Counted from the stretch's first letter, positions 7,995 to 17,557 are shown. The stretch: DNA of 64,000 nt from Sinosporangium siamense (GCF_016863435.1 NZ_BOOW01000030.1:275221-339220), one strand, 5' to 3'. The notes: a model not told the origin generated them from the letters alone. Numbers and translations: made by a program.

Positions 7995-10900
7995 ATGGCC
8001 TCGACGACTCCCCCCAAGCCGCTGCTCGAAAAGGCCGTAGAGGCGGTGGCGCGTTTCGGCAAGTCCGCCGCCGTGAAGCTGAATGGCGGCGGCCAGCCCG
8101 AGGATCAGCTCCGCTCCCCGCTGGAAAAGCTCTTCGAAGATATGGCCGAAGGACTCGGCGTCTCCGTGACGATGATCGGTGAGACCTCGTTGGCCACTCT
8201 GGGGGTACGGCCTGACTACGCCGTCGAGGTGGCCGGTGCGCGGGTGGGCTACATCGAGCTCAAAGCCCCTGGCCGCGGTGTGCCGTCGACCTGGACACCC
8301 AACAAGCACGAAAAGCGCCAGTGGGAGAAGCTGCAACTGCTGCCCAACGTCCTCTACACCGACGGAGCGCTGTGGGCGCTGTACCGCAATGGGGAGTTGG
8401 TCGGGCAAGTCGCTCGGATGAACGGCGACGTCCGCAAGGCGGCCGGCAAGCTCACTCCCTTGGATAGCGAGTTCGCCCGCGTCATCTCCGACTTCCTGTT
8501 ATGGAAGCCTGACCCTCCCCGCAGCATCCGCCAGCTCGTACGCGCAGTGGCCGGCCTGTGCAAGCTGCTGCGCACGGAGGTCATCGAAAGCATCGAGCGC
8601 GAGGAGCGCGGTGAAGAGGAACGCAAGAGCTTCACCGAGTTGAGCGAAGATTGGCGCAAGCTGCTGTTTCCTGGCCTGACACCCGATGAGTTCGCCGACG
8701 CCTACGCCCAGACGGTCACCTTCGCTCTGCTGCTCGCCCGGGTAGACGGCATCTCCTTCGAGGGCCGCACCCTCGGCCAGATTGCCGGCCAGCTCGGTAA
8801 GACCCATTCACTCATGGGCAAGGCGCTGGCCGTACTGACCCATGACGCGGTCGAAGGCCGCAGCGTTGTCGCAGAGACGCTCCGGCGGGTCGTCGGCGCG
8901 GTGGAATGGGACAAGATCAGCGACGGCTCGGCGGACTCCTATCTCCACCTCTATGAGCGTTTCCTGGACATCTACGACGCCGACCTTCGCCGAGAGAGCG
9001 GGTCGTACTACACCCCGAACGAGGTGGTCTTGTTCATGGTCCGCTTCGTTGATGACATCCTGCGAACCAAGTTCGGACGGGAAGGCGGCTTCGCCAATGA
9101 CGACGTGATGGTCGTCGACCCCGCGATGGGAACGGGGACTTACCTACTCAACATCGTCAGCAACGTCGCCCGGACCGTGGAGGAGGAAGAGGGTAAGGGT
9201 GCTGTCCCAGGACAGCTCAAGAAGCTGTTCGGTCGCCTCATCGGGATGGAACGGCAGACCGGGCCGTACGCGGTGGCCGAACTTCGGTTGAACCAGGCGC
9301 TCAAGTCCGAGCACGGCGCGGAGATCGCCGAGAAGGACCAGAAGCTCTACGTCGCCGACACCCTGTCGAACCCCTTCGAGGACTCCGAGCTCTCCGGCGT
9401 GGTGTACCGGGAAATCGCCAAATCCCGGGAAGAGGCCAACCGGATCAAGCGTGACACTCCGGTTCAGGTGGTCATCGGCAACCCGCCCTACCGCGAGCGT
9501 GCCAAGGGCTTCGGTGGCTGGATCGAGCAGGGGGCGGAGAACTCCGGCCACGACGTTCCGCTGAAAGCCTTCAAAGCGGCAGGGCTCGGGAAGTACGAAT
9601 ACGTCCTGTCGAACCTGTATGTGTACTTCTGGCGGTGGGCAACGTGGAAGGTCTTCGACGCCCACCCCGAACAGCCCGCGGGCGTCGTCGCCTTCATCAC
9701 CACCTCGGGATACACGACCGGCCCCGGCTTCGCCGGCATGCGGGAGTACCTGCGCCGAACCGCTGACGAGGGCTGGATCATCGACCTGTCGCCGGAAGGT
9801 CATCAGCCCGACGTCCCCACTCGGGTCTTTCCCGGCGTTCAGCAACCACTCTGCATCGGGGTCTTCGTGCGGTACGGCGAAGGCAACCGGACGACCCCCG
9901 CGCTGGTCCACCACGTCAGCCTGTCAGGCCACCGGTCCAAGAAGTTCGCGGCCTTGGAGCAACTGCGCCTCGACAGCTCGGAGTGGGTCAACTGCGCGAC
10001 CGGCTGGACGGACCGGCTTCAACCACCCGGCGGGGACGACTGGCTCAGTTACCCGGCGCTCGGCGACTTGATGCCCTGGCAGGCACCGGGCATCAAGCCC
10101 AACCGGACATGGGTCTACGCCCCATCCCCTGAGGTGCTCCGTACACGATGGAACCGGCTGATCAAAGCCCCGCTCAGCGACAAAGCGATCTTGTTCAAAG
10201 AGAGCGACGCCCGGAAGATCGACACCATGTTGGTCCAGCCGGTCACCGGGTTCGCCGAACACAGCGGAAAGATCAAGGACGAGACGAAGCCTTGCCCAGA
10301 GCCGATCAGGGTGGGGTACCGGTCCTTCGACCGGCAGTGGGTGATCCCGGACGCGCGTGTCCACCACCGGCCTAGCCCGGACCTCTGGAAAGTGGCCAGT
10401 GAATTCCAGGTCTTCGCCACAGAGCAGCATGCCCACCCCATCGAAAGTGGCCCCGGCCTCGTGTTCACGGCGTACGTGCCTGACATGCACCACACCAATG
10501 GCCGGGGCGGGCGGGTACTTCCGCTGTACCGAGACCGAGCCGCTGGTGCGGTCAACTTCGCGCCCGGCCTGGTTCGTACTCTCGCTCAACGCCTCGGCCT
10601 GCCGGTCTCTGCTCCCGATGTGTTGGCCTACATCGCTGTGGTGACCGCGCACGGCGGCTATACCGCCCGCTTCACCGAGGAACTCCGTACCCCCGGCGTA
10701 CGCATCCCGCTCACCGCCGACCCGGAACTGTGGGCGCACGCCGTACGGCTCGGCCGACGAGTTCTGTGGCTGCACACCTACGGTGAACGCTTCGCCGACG
10801 CCTCCGAGGGCCGCCCTGCTGGGCCTCCGCGTCCTCTGACCGGCTGGGCCAAATCTCAAAGAGTCATCCCAGGCGATGCCGACTCCATGCCGAACGAGAT

Positions 10901-11297
10901 CACCTATGATCCGGACACTCTGACCCTGCACGTCGGCGCCGGAGAGATATCCCCGGTGCGCCCAGAGGTGTGGGCATACGAGGTCTCTGGCATGAAGATC
11001 GTCAAGAAGTGGTTCGGTTACCGGAAGCAGAAGCCGGCGGGCCGCAAATCGTCACCGCTCGACGACATCCACACCGAGGAATGGCCGGCTGAGTTCACCA
11101 CCGAATTGCTCCGGCTCCTTCACGTACTCACCCTCTGCGTAGAACTGGAGCCCGAACAGGCCGACCTACTGGAGCGGATTTGTGCCGGTCCGCTCGTCAC
11201 CGTGGCCGACCTGGAACAGGGGAACGTGTTCCCTGTCCCCGCCGCTGCCCGTAAGCCTCCGGCCGCTGAGTCCCCCGACACCCCGACCTTGTTGTAA
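7995..11297 (+). CDS. Type ISP-like fused restriction nuclease / N6-adenine methyltransferase
   Basis: About 1100 residues from ATG 7995 (MASTTPPKPLLEKA); an upstream ATG at 7911 would add 28 residues of weak character. The N-terminus has a PD-(D/E)xK nuclease signature (RPDY ... YIELKAPG, nt 8210-8270). The middle carries the methyltransferase motifs: SAM-binding VVDPAMGTGTYLL (nt 9112-9150) and catalytic VVIGNPPY (nt 9469-9492). The C-terminal about 450 residues match the layout of type ISP target-recognition regions. No helicase motifs are seen between nuclease and methyltransferase, unlike the classical type ISP enzymes. It would both modify and cut DNA at an unknown target. It is the largest cargo gene of the element. 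Confidence 0.75.
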   Translation: MASTTPPKPLLEKAVEAVARFGKSAAVKLNGGGQPEDQLRSPLEKLFEDMAEGLGVSVTMIGETSLATLGVRPDYAVEVAGARVGYIELKAPGRGVPSTWTPNKHEKRQWEKLQLLPNVLYTDGALWALYRNGELVGQVARMNGDVRKAAGKLTPLDSEFARVISDFLLWKPDPPRSIRQLVRAVAGLCKLLRTEVIESIEREERGEEERKSFTELSEDWRKLLFPGLTPDEFADAYAQTVTFALLLARVDGISFEGRTLGQIAGQLGKTHSLMGKALAVLTHDAVEGRSVVAETLRRVVGAVEWDKISDGSADSYLHLYERFLDIYDADLRRESGSYYTPNEVVLFMVRFVDDILRTKFGREGGFANDDVMVVDPAMGTGTYLLNIVSNVARTVEEEEGKGAVPGQLKKLFGRLIGMERQTGPYAVAELRLNQALKSEHGAEIAEKDQKLYVADTLSNPFEDSELSGVVYREIAKSREEANRIKRDTPVQVVIGNPPYRERAKGFGGWIEQGAENSGHDVPLKAFKAAGLGKYEYVLSNLYVYFWRWATWKVFDAHPEQPAGVVAFITTSGYTTGPGFAGMREYLRRTADEGWIIDLSPEGHQPDVPTRVFPGVQQPLCIGVFVRYGEGNRTTPALVHHVSLSGHRSKKFAALEQLRLDSSEWVNCATGWTDRLQPPGGDDWLSYPALGDLMPWQAPGIKPNRTWVYAPSPEVLRTRWNRLIKAPLSDKAILFKESDARKIDTMLVQPVTGFAEHSGKIKDETKPCPEPIRVGYRSFDRQWVIPDARVHHRPSPDLWKVASEFQVFATEQHAHPIESGPGLVFTAYVPDMHHTNGRGGRVLPLYRDRAAGAVNFAPGLVRTLAQRLGLPVSAPDVLAYIAVVTAHGGYTARFTEELRTPGVRIPLTADPELWAHAVRLGRRVLWLHTYGERFADASEGRPAGPPRPLTGWAKSQRVIPGDADSMPNEITYDPDTLTLHVGAGEISPVRPEVWAYEVSGMKIVKKWFGYRKQKPAGRKSSPLDDIHTEEWPAEFTTELLRLLHVLTLCVELEPEQADLLERICAGPLVTVADLEQGNVFPVPAAARKPPAAESPDTPTLL

Positions 11298-11748
11298 GCG
11301 ACGACTTCGAGCGGGCTCGGGTGTCTCGGCGGCATGCCGGGCCTGCTGTGACTTGCCGGGGCGCTCGCGCGGATCTCCTGCCCTGCGTGGCTTCTGGCGG
11401 TGGCTCGCCTCGTCATTCGATGGCAAGTGGACCCGTACCGCAAGGCCGCCAGGCCTGAGGAACGGAAGCCACGCGGCAGCCCTACGGACAGATCATTCAA
11501 GACTTCCGGAAGCTCTCTCACTCTGTGGCTGCCGCTTGGCGACCCTCAGCGCGTGGGCGGCGGCGGCCGCGACCGGCCGAAGAGCCGCAGCGCGGCCGAC
11601 GACCATCCACGCGCGGCGGGCCGCGAAGCGGATCGCCTTTAAAGCCGTGGAGAAAGTCCTCATCCGGGGCTGCTGCCCTGTGTCTGTCCTACCCCGTGTC
11701 CGCCTGGTGATTGGTGCCCACGGGGCAAGGCCATGTAGGGACTTGGCC
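11298..11748. other. Intergenic, no gene recognised
   Basis: About 450 bases between the restriction-modification gene and the 3' end of the GntR gene. Open frames here have no recognisable motif or convincing ribosome site. A short inverted repeat (GTAGGG...CCCTAC, about 11735-11752) overlaps the end of the GntR gene and may act as its terminator. Confidence 0.5.
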
Positions 11749-12162
11749 CTACGCCTCGTTGTTGACCTTGATGATCGTTCGGTCTGCGGGAAGCAGGCGG
11801 GTTTCGCCGTTCGGTTCGGTGATGACCAAGATGGGCACGCCTTCGGCTACGCCGAGTTGCTTGCGCTCGGGTTCGGTCGGCATGCGGGCCGCCACCTGGG
11901 CGCTTGGGGCTATCTCGACGATGACGGCCTCGCCGGCGTCGCGGACTCGTGAGCCTCGGAGCTCGGTCACGATCAGTCCCTCTCCCCTGAGTACGGCCAT
12001 GGCTCGGCGGACCGAGTCGCGGGAGATGCCGTGCTCGGCGACGTAGTCATTCTCGGCGGGCAGTCGCTGCCCGGGGCGGAGCTTTCCGTCTTCGATGTCC
12101 GTCCGGATCAGGTCGGCGAGCTGCTTGTAGACCGGGCGGTCGGCGCTGGGGTCGATGGCCAT
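11749..12162 (-). CDS. GntR-family regulator of the integrative element
   Basis: About 137 residues from ATG 12162 (MAIDPSADRPVYKQLAD). Upstream in-frame starts would add residues outside the domain. The N-terminal winged helix is clear: VYKQLADLIRTDIEDGKLRPGQRLPAE, then SRDSVRRAMAVLRGEGLI. The remaining C-terminal stretch is short, so it lacks a full effector-binding domain of the HutC or FadR type. Such short GntR proteins are typical of pSAM2-like elements, where KorSA-type members repress excision, replication and transfer. It is transcribed away from the small plus-strand genes, so the 12163-12263 gap probably holds its operator. Confidence 0.8.
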   Translation of the reverse strand: MAIDPSADRPVYKQLADLIRTDIEDGKLRPGQRLPAENDYVAEHGISRDSVRRAMAVLRGEGLIVTELRGSRVRDAGEAVIVEIAPSAQVAARMPTEPERKQLGVAEGVPILVITEPNGETRLLPADRTIIKVNNEA

Positions 12163-12263
12163 GGCATCGAAGCTACGTAGCAGCATACGAGCTTCCGATT
12201 GCACGTACATGCGTATGTAACTACATTCGAAGAGACGTGACCCCCTCTTGATGGGCTGGGCCT

Positions 12264-12524
12264 ATGACGCTTGAGGAACTGACGATCCGGTACCCCGATT
12301 GGGTGATCTGGCGCGGCGCGGCCGCGGCCGGCCCCGGAGGCTGGTACGCCACCCGGCGCGGCGTCTTCCTCGACAACGAACAGCTCCACGCCGGAATGGC
12401 GCTGACGGTCAGCGGCGATGACGCCGCCGGCCTCATCCGGGAACTCCAGGAGCAACAGGAGATCGCCTCTCGGCTGGCCGCAGTGGATCCCGGGGTGACA
12501 AGCGCGGCGGGAGATGGGACATGA
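12264..12524 (+). CDS. Small element-type protein, unknown
   Basis: An 86-residue protein (MTLEELTIRYPDWVIW...). It is rich in Trp and aromatic residues at the N-terminus and ends in a charged helix (LIRELQEQQEIASRL). It opens a run of short overlapping genes downstream of and divergent from the GntR gene. Similar short conserved proteins are common in actinomycete integrative elements, but none has a known function to my knowledge. The stop overlaps the next ATG (ATGA). Confidence 0.65.
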   Translation: MTLEELTIRYPDWVIWRGAAAAGPGGWYATRRGVFLDNEQLHAGMALTVSGDDAAGLIRELQEQQEIASRLAAVDPGVTSAAGDGT

Positions 12525-12835
12525 CCGCGCTCCTTCACGATGGTGCGACCGCTGTTGCCATGGCCAAGGAACTCCGTACGGTGCTGGCGGATCACGGGAT
12601 AGCGTCCGATGTCCACGACGGGTACGGGCTGGCGCTCGTGTCGATCTGGGTCGGCTTCGTCGTCTGGTGCGACGGAGAACGCTTCTGGTGGCGCACCGGG
12701 TGGAATCCTCGTCAGTACCGCCCCGTCTACGCCTGGCATCCGGCGATGGAGCCCGCTCGGGCCGCTCATCGGATCGCCCTGCATTACGCGGATTTCCGTA
12801 GGAGGGACGCGCAAGCGGGCGGGAGTGTCTCGTGA
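12521..12835 (+). CDS. Small element-type protein, unknown
   Basis: A 104-residue protein starting in an ATGA overlap with the preceding gene. It is helical at the N-terminus (ATAVAMAKELRTVLADHGI), has a central beta/aromatic segment (VSIWVGFVVWCDGERFWWRTGW) and ends in a basic tail. No catalytic motif or named family is recognised. Its coupling to both neighbours and its place between the GntR regulator and repSA mark it as part of the element's accessory operon. Confidence 0.65.
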   Translation: MTALLHDGATAVAMAKELRTVLADHGIASDVHDGYGLALVSIWVGFVVWCDGERFWWRTGWNPRQYRPVYAWHPAMEPARAAHRIALHYADFRRRDAQAGGSVS

Positions 12836-12957
12836 TCGCGCTGGACGGGTGCCTGAGTCCGCATGTGCCGTTGCCGCAGCGGGAGCATGTGCGGCTCGTG
12901 TGGCGGCTGCCGAATTCGGCGTTGGAGCGGGTGCGGCCGGTGACCTGGACCTGTTGA
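12832..12957 (+). CDS. Possible short third gene of the accessory operon
   Basis: GTG 12832 overlaps the previous stop and opens a 41-residue frame (MIALDGCLSPHVPLPQ ... TWTC). Directly after its stop, another frame reads ELYAGGGRAFLRRTVQLDGG, which looks like part of a longer small protein. This gene may therefore be a frameshifted relic. Low confidence. Confidence 0.3.
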   Translation: MIALDGCLSPHVPLPQREHVRLVWRLPNSALERVRPVTWTC

Positions 12958-13124
12958 AGCCGGGCCACGGTGTACGAGCTGTACGCGGGCGGGGGACGTG
13001 CGTTCCTGCGGCGGACGGTCCAACTCGACGGCGGGCACGAGGTTCACTAGACCTCGTCCATGTCGATCGGTGAAGCTCGGGCGACCTGGACGGCGCTGCT
13101 GTCTGGTAGAGCCCGTTAGACGGG

Positions 13125-13197
13125 CGTGGCGGCGTGAAAGGCCCTGGGAGGGGTCATGCCGCCACGCCTGCCAGGAGCCACGGGCAGGCTCCTGGCA
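13125..13197. repeat. Two adjacent strong hairpins, possible origin or terminator
   Basis: Bases 13125-13136 (CGTGGCGGCGTG) pair almost perfectly with 13155-13166 across an 18-base loop. Immediately after, 13169-13179 (TGCCAGGAGCC) pairs perfectly with 13187-13197 across a 7-base loop. The pair lies in the roughly 440-base gap between the small genes and the next gene of the element, upstream of repSA. The rest of that gap (12958-13401) shows no convincing gene. A single-strand or double-strand origin is possible, and so is a terminator. Confidence 0.5.
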
Positions 13198-13401
13198 TCC
13201 TCCTCCCCCGCCCCGGGGCCACCTGCCCGTGTCCCGGCTCAGCCCCAAGGGGTCGGCCCTCGCCGGCGGTGTCCGTCCGTCCCCGGCGGACGCCGTCGAT
13301 GTCGCCTACCCCGAAGAGGTCGGCCTCCGGGAAGGGCTAGGACGTTGCGGCAGTCAGCGGGGCGGGGGAGGAACGGACCTTACGAAGGGAGAAGACGAGA
13401 G

Positions 13402-13629
13402 GTGACAGTCCCACCGATGGGCTATGGGCTCTCCCCTGTCGACTGCTCGCACGCCTCGGTGCGCTGGACGGTCGACCCGCAAGGGATCTGGACGGGTGCC
13501 CGGTGCGACGGGTGCGGGACCTGGTGGCGGCTGGACCTGATCCCGCCGGACGTGGCGGCACGGCTCACGGGGGGCATGCCTCCTCGCGAGGCTGCCCGGC
13601 CGTTCGCAGCCGGTCGTAGGCGGTCATGA
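13402..13629 (+). CDS. Small putative zinc-binding protein
   Basis: A 75-residue frame from GTG 13402, with GGGAG about 10 bases upstream; ATG 13417 is the alternative start. It has DCSHASVRW and RCDGCGTWW, a possible Cys/His metal site resembling small element-encoded zinc-ribbon proteins. It precedes the broken repSA region. The function is unknown. Confidence 0.4.
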   Translation: MTVPPMGYGLSPVDCSHASVRWTVDPQGIWTGARCDGCGTWWRLDLIPPDVAARLTGGMPPREAARPFAAGRRRS

Positions 13630-13677
13630 TCTCCCGGGCCGCGGCGTCGGCGCTGAGTCGGTCGGTGTGGATGCGCA

Positions 13678-13860
13678 GATACCGCCGGCGACAACCCCGA
13701 CCGGCTACGAAGCGAGGCAACCTTCGCCGCCCTATGCGGCGTCAGCCCGATCGAGCACTCCAGCGGCAAATCCCAACGGCGCCGGCTCAACCGCGGCGGC
13801 GACCGCGCCGCCAACTCCGCCCTGTGGCTCATCGCGCATGTCCGGCGTCGGGCGACGTGA
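13678..13860 (+). mobile_element. IS110-family transposase fragment
   Basis: One frame reads TAGDNPDRLRSEATFAALCG followed by SGKSQRRRLNRGGDRAANSA. This is the conserved C-terminal transposase_20 region of IS110-type transposases. Only about 60 codons remain, in plus orientation, and no start or element ends are seen. Confidence 0.7.
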
Positions 13861-13931
13861 CGCCGTAGCGCGAGGGTGAAGCGCCGCCACAGCTCCGGGG
13901 ACATGGCGTTGAACAGCACGCTTCCCGCGTA
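13857..13931 (-). pseudogene. Inverted N-terminal fragment of repSA
   Basis: The minus strand reads VLFNAMSPELWRRFTLALRRH, typical of the middle N-terminal part of RepSA-type replication initiators. The rest of RepSA is on the plus strand from about 14126. The fragment is therefore inverted relative to its own gene and lies between two IS110 pieces. Confidence 0.5.
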
Positions 13932-13943
13932 GATGCCTCTATG

Positions 13944-14124
13944 TCAAGCGGCTGCTGGGGAGGCGGGGTGGGTGGTTGGGGTCAGTGCGTTGATGATGTC
14001 GCGGTAGACCTCTCTGACGATGTAGCGCTTGAGTCGGCGCATGATGTCTTTGCGGTCGTTGCCTTGGGCGGCGCGTTTGGCCGCATAAGCGCGGGTTCGG
14101 GGGTCGTGGATGAACCGCCGGGCT
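13944..14124 (-). mobile_element. Second IS110-family transposase fragment, opposite strand
   Basis: The minus strand reads RRFIHDPRTRAYAAKRAAQG and MRRLKRYIVREVYRDI and ends in a normal stop at 13944-13946. This is the extreme C-terminus of an IS110 transposase. In a whole element it would directly follow the sequence found at 13678-13860, but it is on the other strand and in the wrong order. The fragments thus record a complex rearrangement. Confidence 0.65.
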
Positions 14125-14125
14125 G

Positions 14126-14864
<739 letters not shown>

Positions 14865-14872
<8 letters not shown>

Positions 14873-15050
14873 CCCCAAGCTGCTGACCGTCCCGCAGGCC
14901 ATGGCCGCTCTCCAGGTCAGCCGGTGGACCCTATACCAGCTCATACGCTCCGGCGAACTCGACTCGATCGTGGTCGGCATGCGCTGCCGCCGCATCCCCG
15001 AATCCGCCCTCAGCGACTACGTGACCCGACTGTGCGAGGAGGCCGCCTAA
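14865..15050 (+). CDS. xis: Excisionase (Xis), MerR/BldC-like helix-turn-helix
   Basis: A 61-residue protein from ATG 14865 with the usual excisionase architecture: LLTVPQAMAALQVSRWTLYQ helix-turn-helix, the wing IRSGELDSIVVG, and RRIPESALSDYV. It directs the integrase towards excision by bending attL/attR DNA. It is coupled to repSA upstream by overlap and to int downstream by a TAATG overlap. This repSA-xis-int order is typical of pSAM2-like elements. Confidence 0.85.
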
Positions 15051-16289
15051 TGGGCAAGCGCGCGAACGGTGAGGGCTCGGTCTTCCCCTACAAGGACGGC
15101 TGGGCGGGCTACGTCTGGGTCACCACGCCGGACGGCAAGAAGACCCGAATAATGGGCCTACGGCAAGACCCGCGAGGAGACACACGAGAAGTGGCTCAAG
15201 CTCCACGACCTCGCGAACAAGGGGCCGGTACCGACCAAACACCCCACGATGGCTGCATACCTGACGCGCTGGCTGGCTGAAGTGATCGAACCCAACCGGG
15301 AGCCGACCACCTACGCCGGTTACGAGCCTCTGGTCCGGCTCTACCTGATCCCCGGCCTGGGCAGGAAGCGCCTCGACAAGCTCACGGTCCGGGACGTCCA
15401 AACCTGGATCAACACGCTGCCGACTCTGTGCACCTGCTGTGACCAGAAGAAGGACCACCGGCGCCCGGAGGATAAGCGGCGGTGCTGCTCCAAGGGGAAG
15501 TGCTGCAAGGACTACCCTTCCCGGAGCACGATCGCGAGTATCCGGCGCGTCCTGCGCTCCGCACTCGGCAACGCCATCCGCGAGGAGTTGATCTCCAAGA
15601 ACGTCGCCGGGCTGACGGTCCTGCCCAACGCGAGCAAGACCAAAAAGGCCAAGAGCCACAGCGTGTGGAACGTCGACGAGGCCCGGCGATTCCTCGAACA
15701 CGTACAAGAAGCGAAAGAGCCGCTCTACGCCGCCTACGTCCTGATCCTGATTCTCGGCCTGCGGCGGGGCGAGGTGCTCGGACTGACCTGGGACTGTGTC
15801 GACCTTGACGGCGAACAGCTCTGGATCTCCCACCAGCTCAACCGCGTCCGCGGGCAGCTCCTTCACCGGGACACGACCAAGACGGAGGACTCGACGGCGT
15901 CCCTGCCGCTCCTTGGCCTCTGTGTCTCGGCGCTCCGGGACCGCAAACGAATCCAGCAGGAGGCCCGTCATGACGCCGGAGCGAGGTGGAAGGACTCCAA
16001 CCTCGTGTTCACCACGAAGAACGGCACCCCGGTCGAGCCACGTAACTTCTACCGGTCCTTCGAACGCTACTGCGAGAAGGCCGGTGTCCCCCGCATCCGG
16101 GTTCACGACACCCGGCACACTTGCGCATCGCTCCTGGCCGCCCTCGACGTTCACCCCCGCGTCGCGATGCGCATCCTCCGGCACTCGCAAATCTCGGTGA
16201 CCATGAACGTCTATACGCAGATCCCGGCACCCGAGACGCGGAAAGCGCTGGATCGGCTGAATCAGAGCATCGGCGAGAGAATGTCATAG
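15050..16289 (+). pseudogene. int: Tyrosine-recombinase integrase with an early frameshift
   Basis: ATG 15050 overlaps the xis stop and starts a normal integrase N-terminus (MGKRANGEGSVFPYKDGWAG, the AP2-like arm-binding domain). Near 15149-15155 the frame changes by one base: KKTR in the first frame should continue as WAYGKTREETHEKWLK in the other. The core-binding and catalytic domains (15249-16289) are intact, with Arg in LGLRRGEVLGL, HDTRHTC, LRHSQISVT and the nucleophile Tyr in VYTQI. A shortened product from ATG 15249 would lack arm-site binding. The gene ends about 1.1 kb from the tRNA-Thr, its likely target. Confidence 0.75.
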
Positions 16290-16329
16290 CGTGTCCTGAT
16301 TGCTACACAAAACTACTACCCAGTACGCA

Positions 16330-16376
16330 AAAGGCCCTTCCGGATTACTCGGGAGGGCCTTCGACGTAGGGGCCAC
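16330..16376. repeat. Degenerate copy of the tRNA-Thr 3' end plus terminator
   Basis: The stretch AAAGGCCCTTCC ... GAGGGCCTTCGAC ... GGGGCCACCT parallels 17366-17412, the terminator and acceptor end of tRNA-Thr, with several mismatches. It lies just after int, where the attP of an ancestral element would sit. It may be an internal, decayed att site. Confidence 0.45.
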
Positions 16377-16415
16377 CTAGCGGATCGTGCCCTGACTTCT
16401 TGCAGCTAGGGCGCC

Positions 16416-17222
16416 TCAGTGATGCCTGGTAGCACGCTGCTCGTAGAGGCGGAACCCGTGATCGATGACGGCCACTGCGCCCACGGTAGTCCAGTACAGG
16501 TTGGAGATAGAGCCGGTCACCCTTGCTAGGGCAATGCCCTTTTCTCGCTGAATAATCTCCCTGTCCAGCAGACCAAGAGTTCCTGAAAGATCGCCATGGG
16601 CAAGGGAGCTACAGCCGCTCCAGATCACATCCACCATGTCCGCTCCCAGCGCCGTGTGATCCCCCGCTGTCCGTACGATGTCGCTGTACTGCGGCATCCG
16701 TAGAGCGGCCTTCCCCTCCTTAGCAGGAACGCCAGCAGCAATGACGAGATCTGTCAGCTGCTTCATACGCTCATCCTTCGTGCGGGCCGCTGGCTGCTTC
16801 ACGACCTCACGAAGCCGCTCCGAGCGCTTCAACTCGCCAGCTTGCAGAGACAGCCGCCGCTTCACCCGTTCCAGTCGGGACGTGGGGCCGATCATCCACA
16901 CAGCCCGTGCTCCGTTCTCAATAGCACCCCGAATAAGCGACGACTGAGCGTGCGTGTGGATACTGACAGAGGCGCGGTCTTTCTCCATCTCAACGATGAG
17001 CGAAGATCGCAAACAGTTGAGATGATCCACTGCGACCGTAAGCGCGTGACGGACGCTGTGTGAGATTTGGTACGGGTCAGTCTTGGCGTCATCACCGGCA
17101 AGAGCGCTGCCCGACTGGACATCCCAGAGGGGAGAAGAAGCGCCGGTCAGCTCCTCCCAAGGCTTCGCTCGGTCTAAGAGCTTTAGTAGCTCTTGTAAAT
17201 CTTGCGCCTCGTCCGCGTTCAT
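16416..17222 (-). CDS. Helical protein of unknown function next to the att site
   Basis: A 268-residue protein from ATG 17222 (MNADEAQDLQELL); the open frame extends into the tRNA but has no reason to start earlier. It is mainly helical and charged, without a membrane segment or signal peptide. The end contains SGCSSLAHGDLSG, faintly like the terminal region of some HEPN-type or toxin-immunity proteins, but not enough for a call. It sits between int and the tRNA target, a common place for cargo genes. It has no operon partner. Confidence 0.65.
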   Translation of the reverse strand: MNADEAQDLQELLKLLDRAKPWEELTGASSPLWDVQSGSALAGDDAKTDPYQISHSVRHALTVAVDHLNCLRSSLIVEMEKDRASVSIHTHAQSSLIRGAIENGARAVWMIGPTSRLERVKRRLSLQAGELKRSERLREVVKQPAARTKDERMKQLTDLVIAAGVPAKEGKAALRMPQYSDIVRTAGDHTALGADMVDVIWSGCSSLAHGDLSGTLGLLDREIIQREKGIALARVTGSISNLYWTTVGAVAVIDHGFRLYEQRATRHH

Positions 17223-17366
17223 GCCTCGCAGCGTACGCGGGGGACCTGGCGCCCAACGACTGAATTTTTCGCCAAATGCACGATCCCCACTGCCTTTCAC
17301 CTTGTCCACCCCGTCGACCATGGGGAAGATCGGGTTGCTGTACAGCGCTGCTGTACGGACACGACA

Positions 17367-17397
17367 AAGGCCCTCCGGGATCATCCCGGAGGGCCTT
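17367..17397 (-). terminator. Terminator of tRNA-Thr
   Basis: AAGGCCCTCCGGGAT and its complement ATCCCGGAGGGCCTT form a long, nearly perfect stem directly downstream of the tRNA on the minus strand. It is the element-borne counterpart of the hairpin at 5333-5365. Confidence 0.75.
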
Positions 17398-17402
17398 CGA
17401 CC

Positions 17403-17479
17403 TGGAGCCGCCTTCGGGATTCGAACCCGAGACCCCTTCATTACGAGTGAAGTGCTCTGGCCGACTGAGCTAAGGCGGC
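17403..17479 (-). tRNA. tRNA-Thr (anticodon CGT)
   Basis: The minus strand reads acceptor GCCGCCT, a D-arm with AGTCGGCC, the anticodon stem CTTCA with loop CTCGTAA, T-arm TCGGG TTCGAAT CCCGA, acceptor AGGCGGC, discriminator T and an encoded CCA. The anticodon CGT at loop positions 3-5 reads ACG threonine codons. The gene is complete. It contains the 17-bp att core at 17431-17447, so it is probably a hybrid whose 3' half came with the integrated element. Confidence 0.95.
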
Positions 17480-17557
17480 GTGGTCGCAAAGGTTTCCTAC
17501 GACCGGCTTTAGGATACCAGCCCCCAGCCCCCAGTGGGGCAAGCCGGGAGATCACCG

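Noticed and set aside
17403..17555. N-terminal extension of the 16416-17222 gene through tRNA-Thr
   Set aside because: The open frame crosses the tRNA and its terminator. ATG 17222 is the first sensible start.
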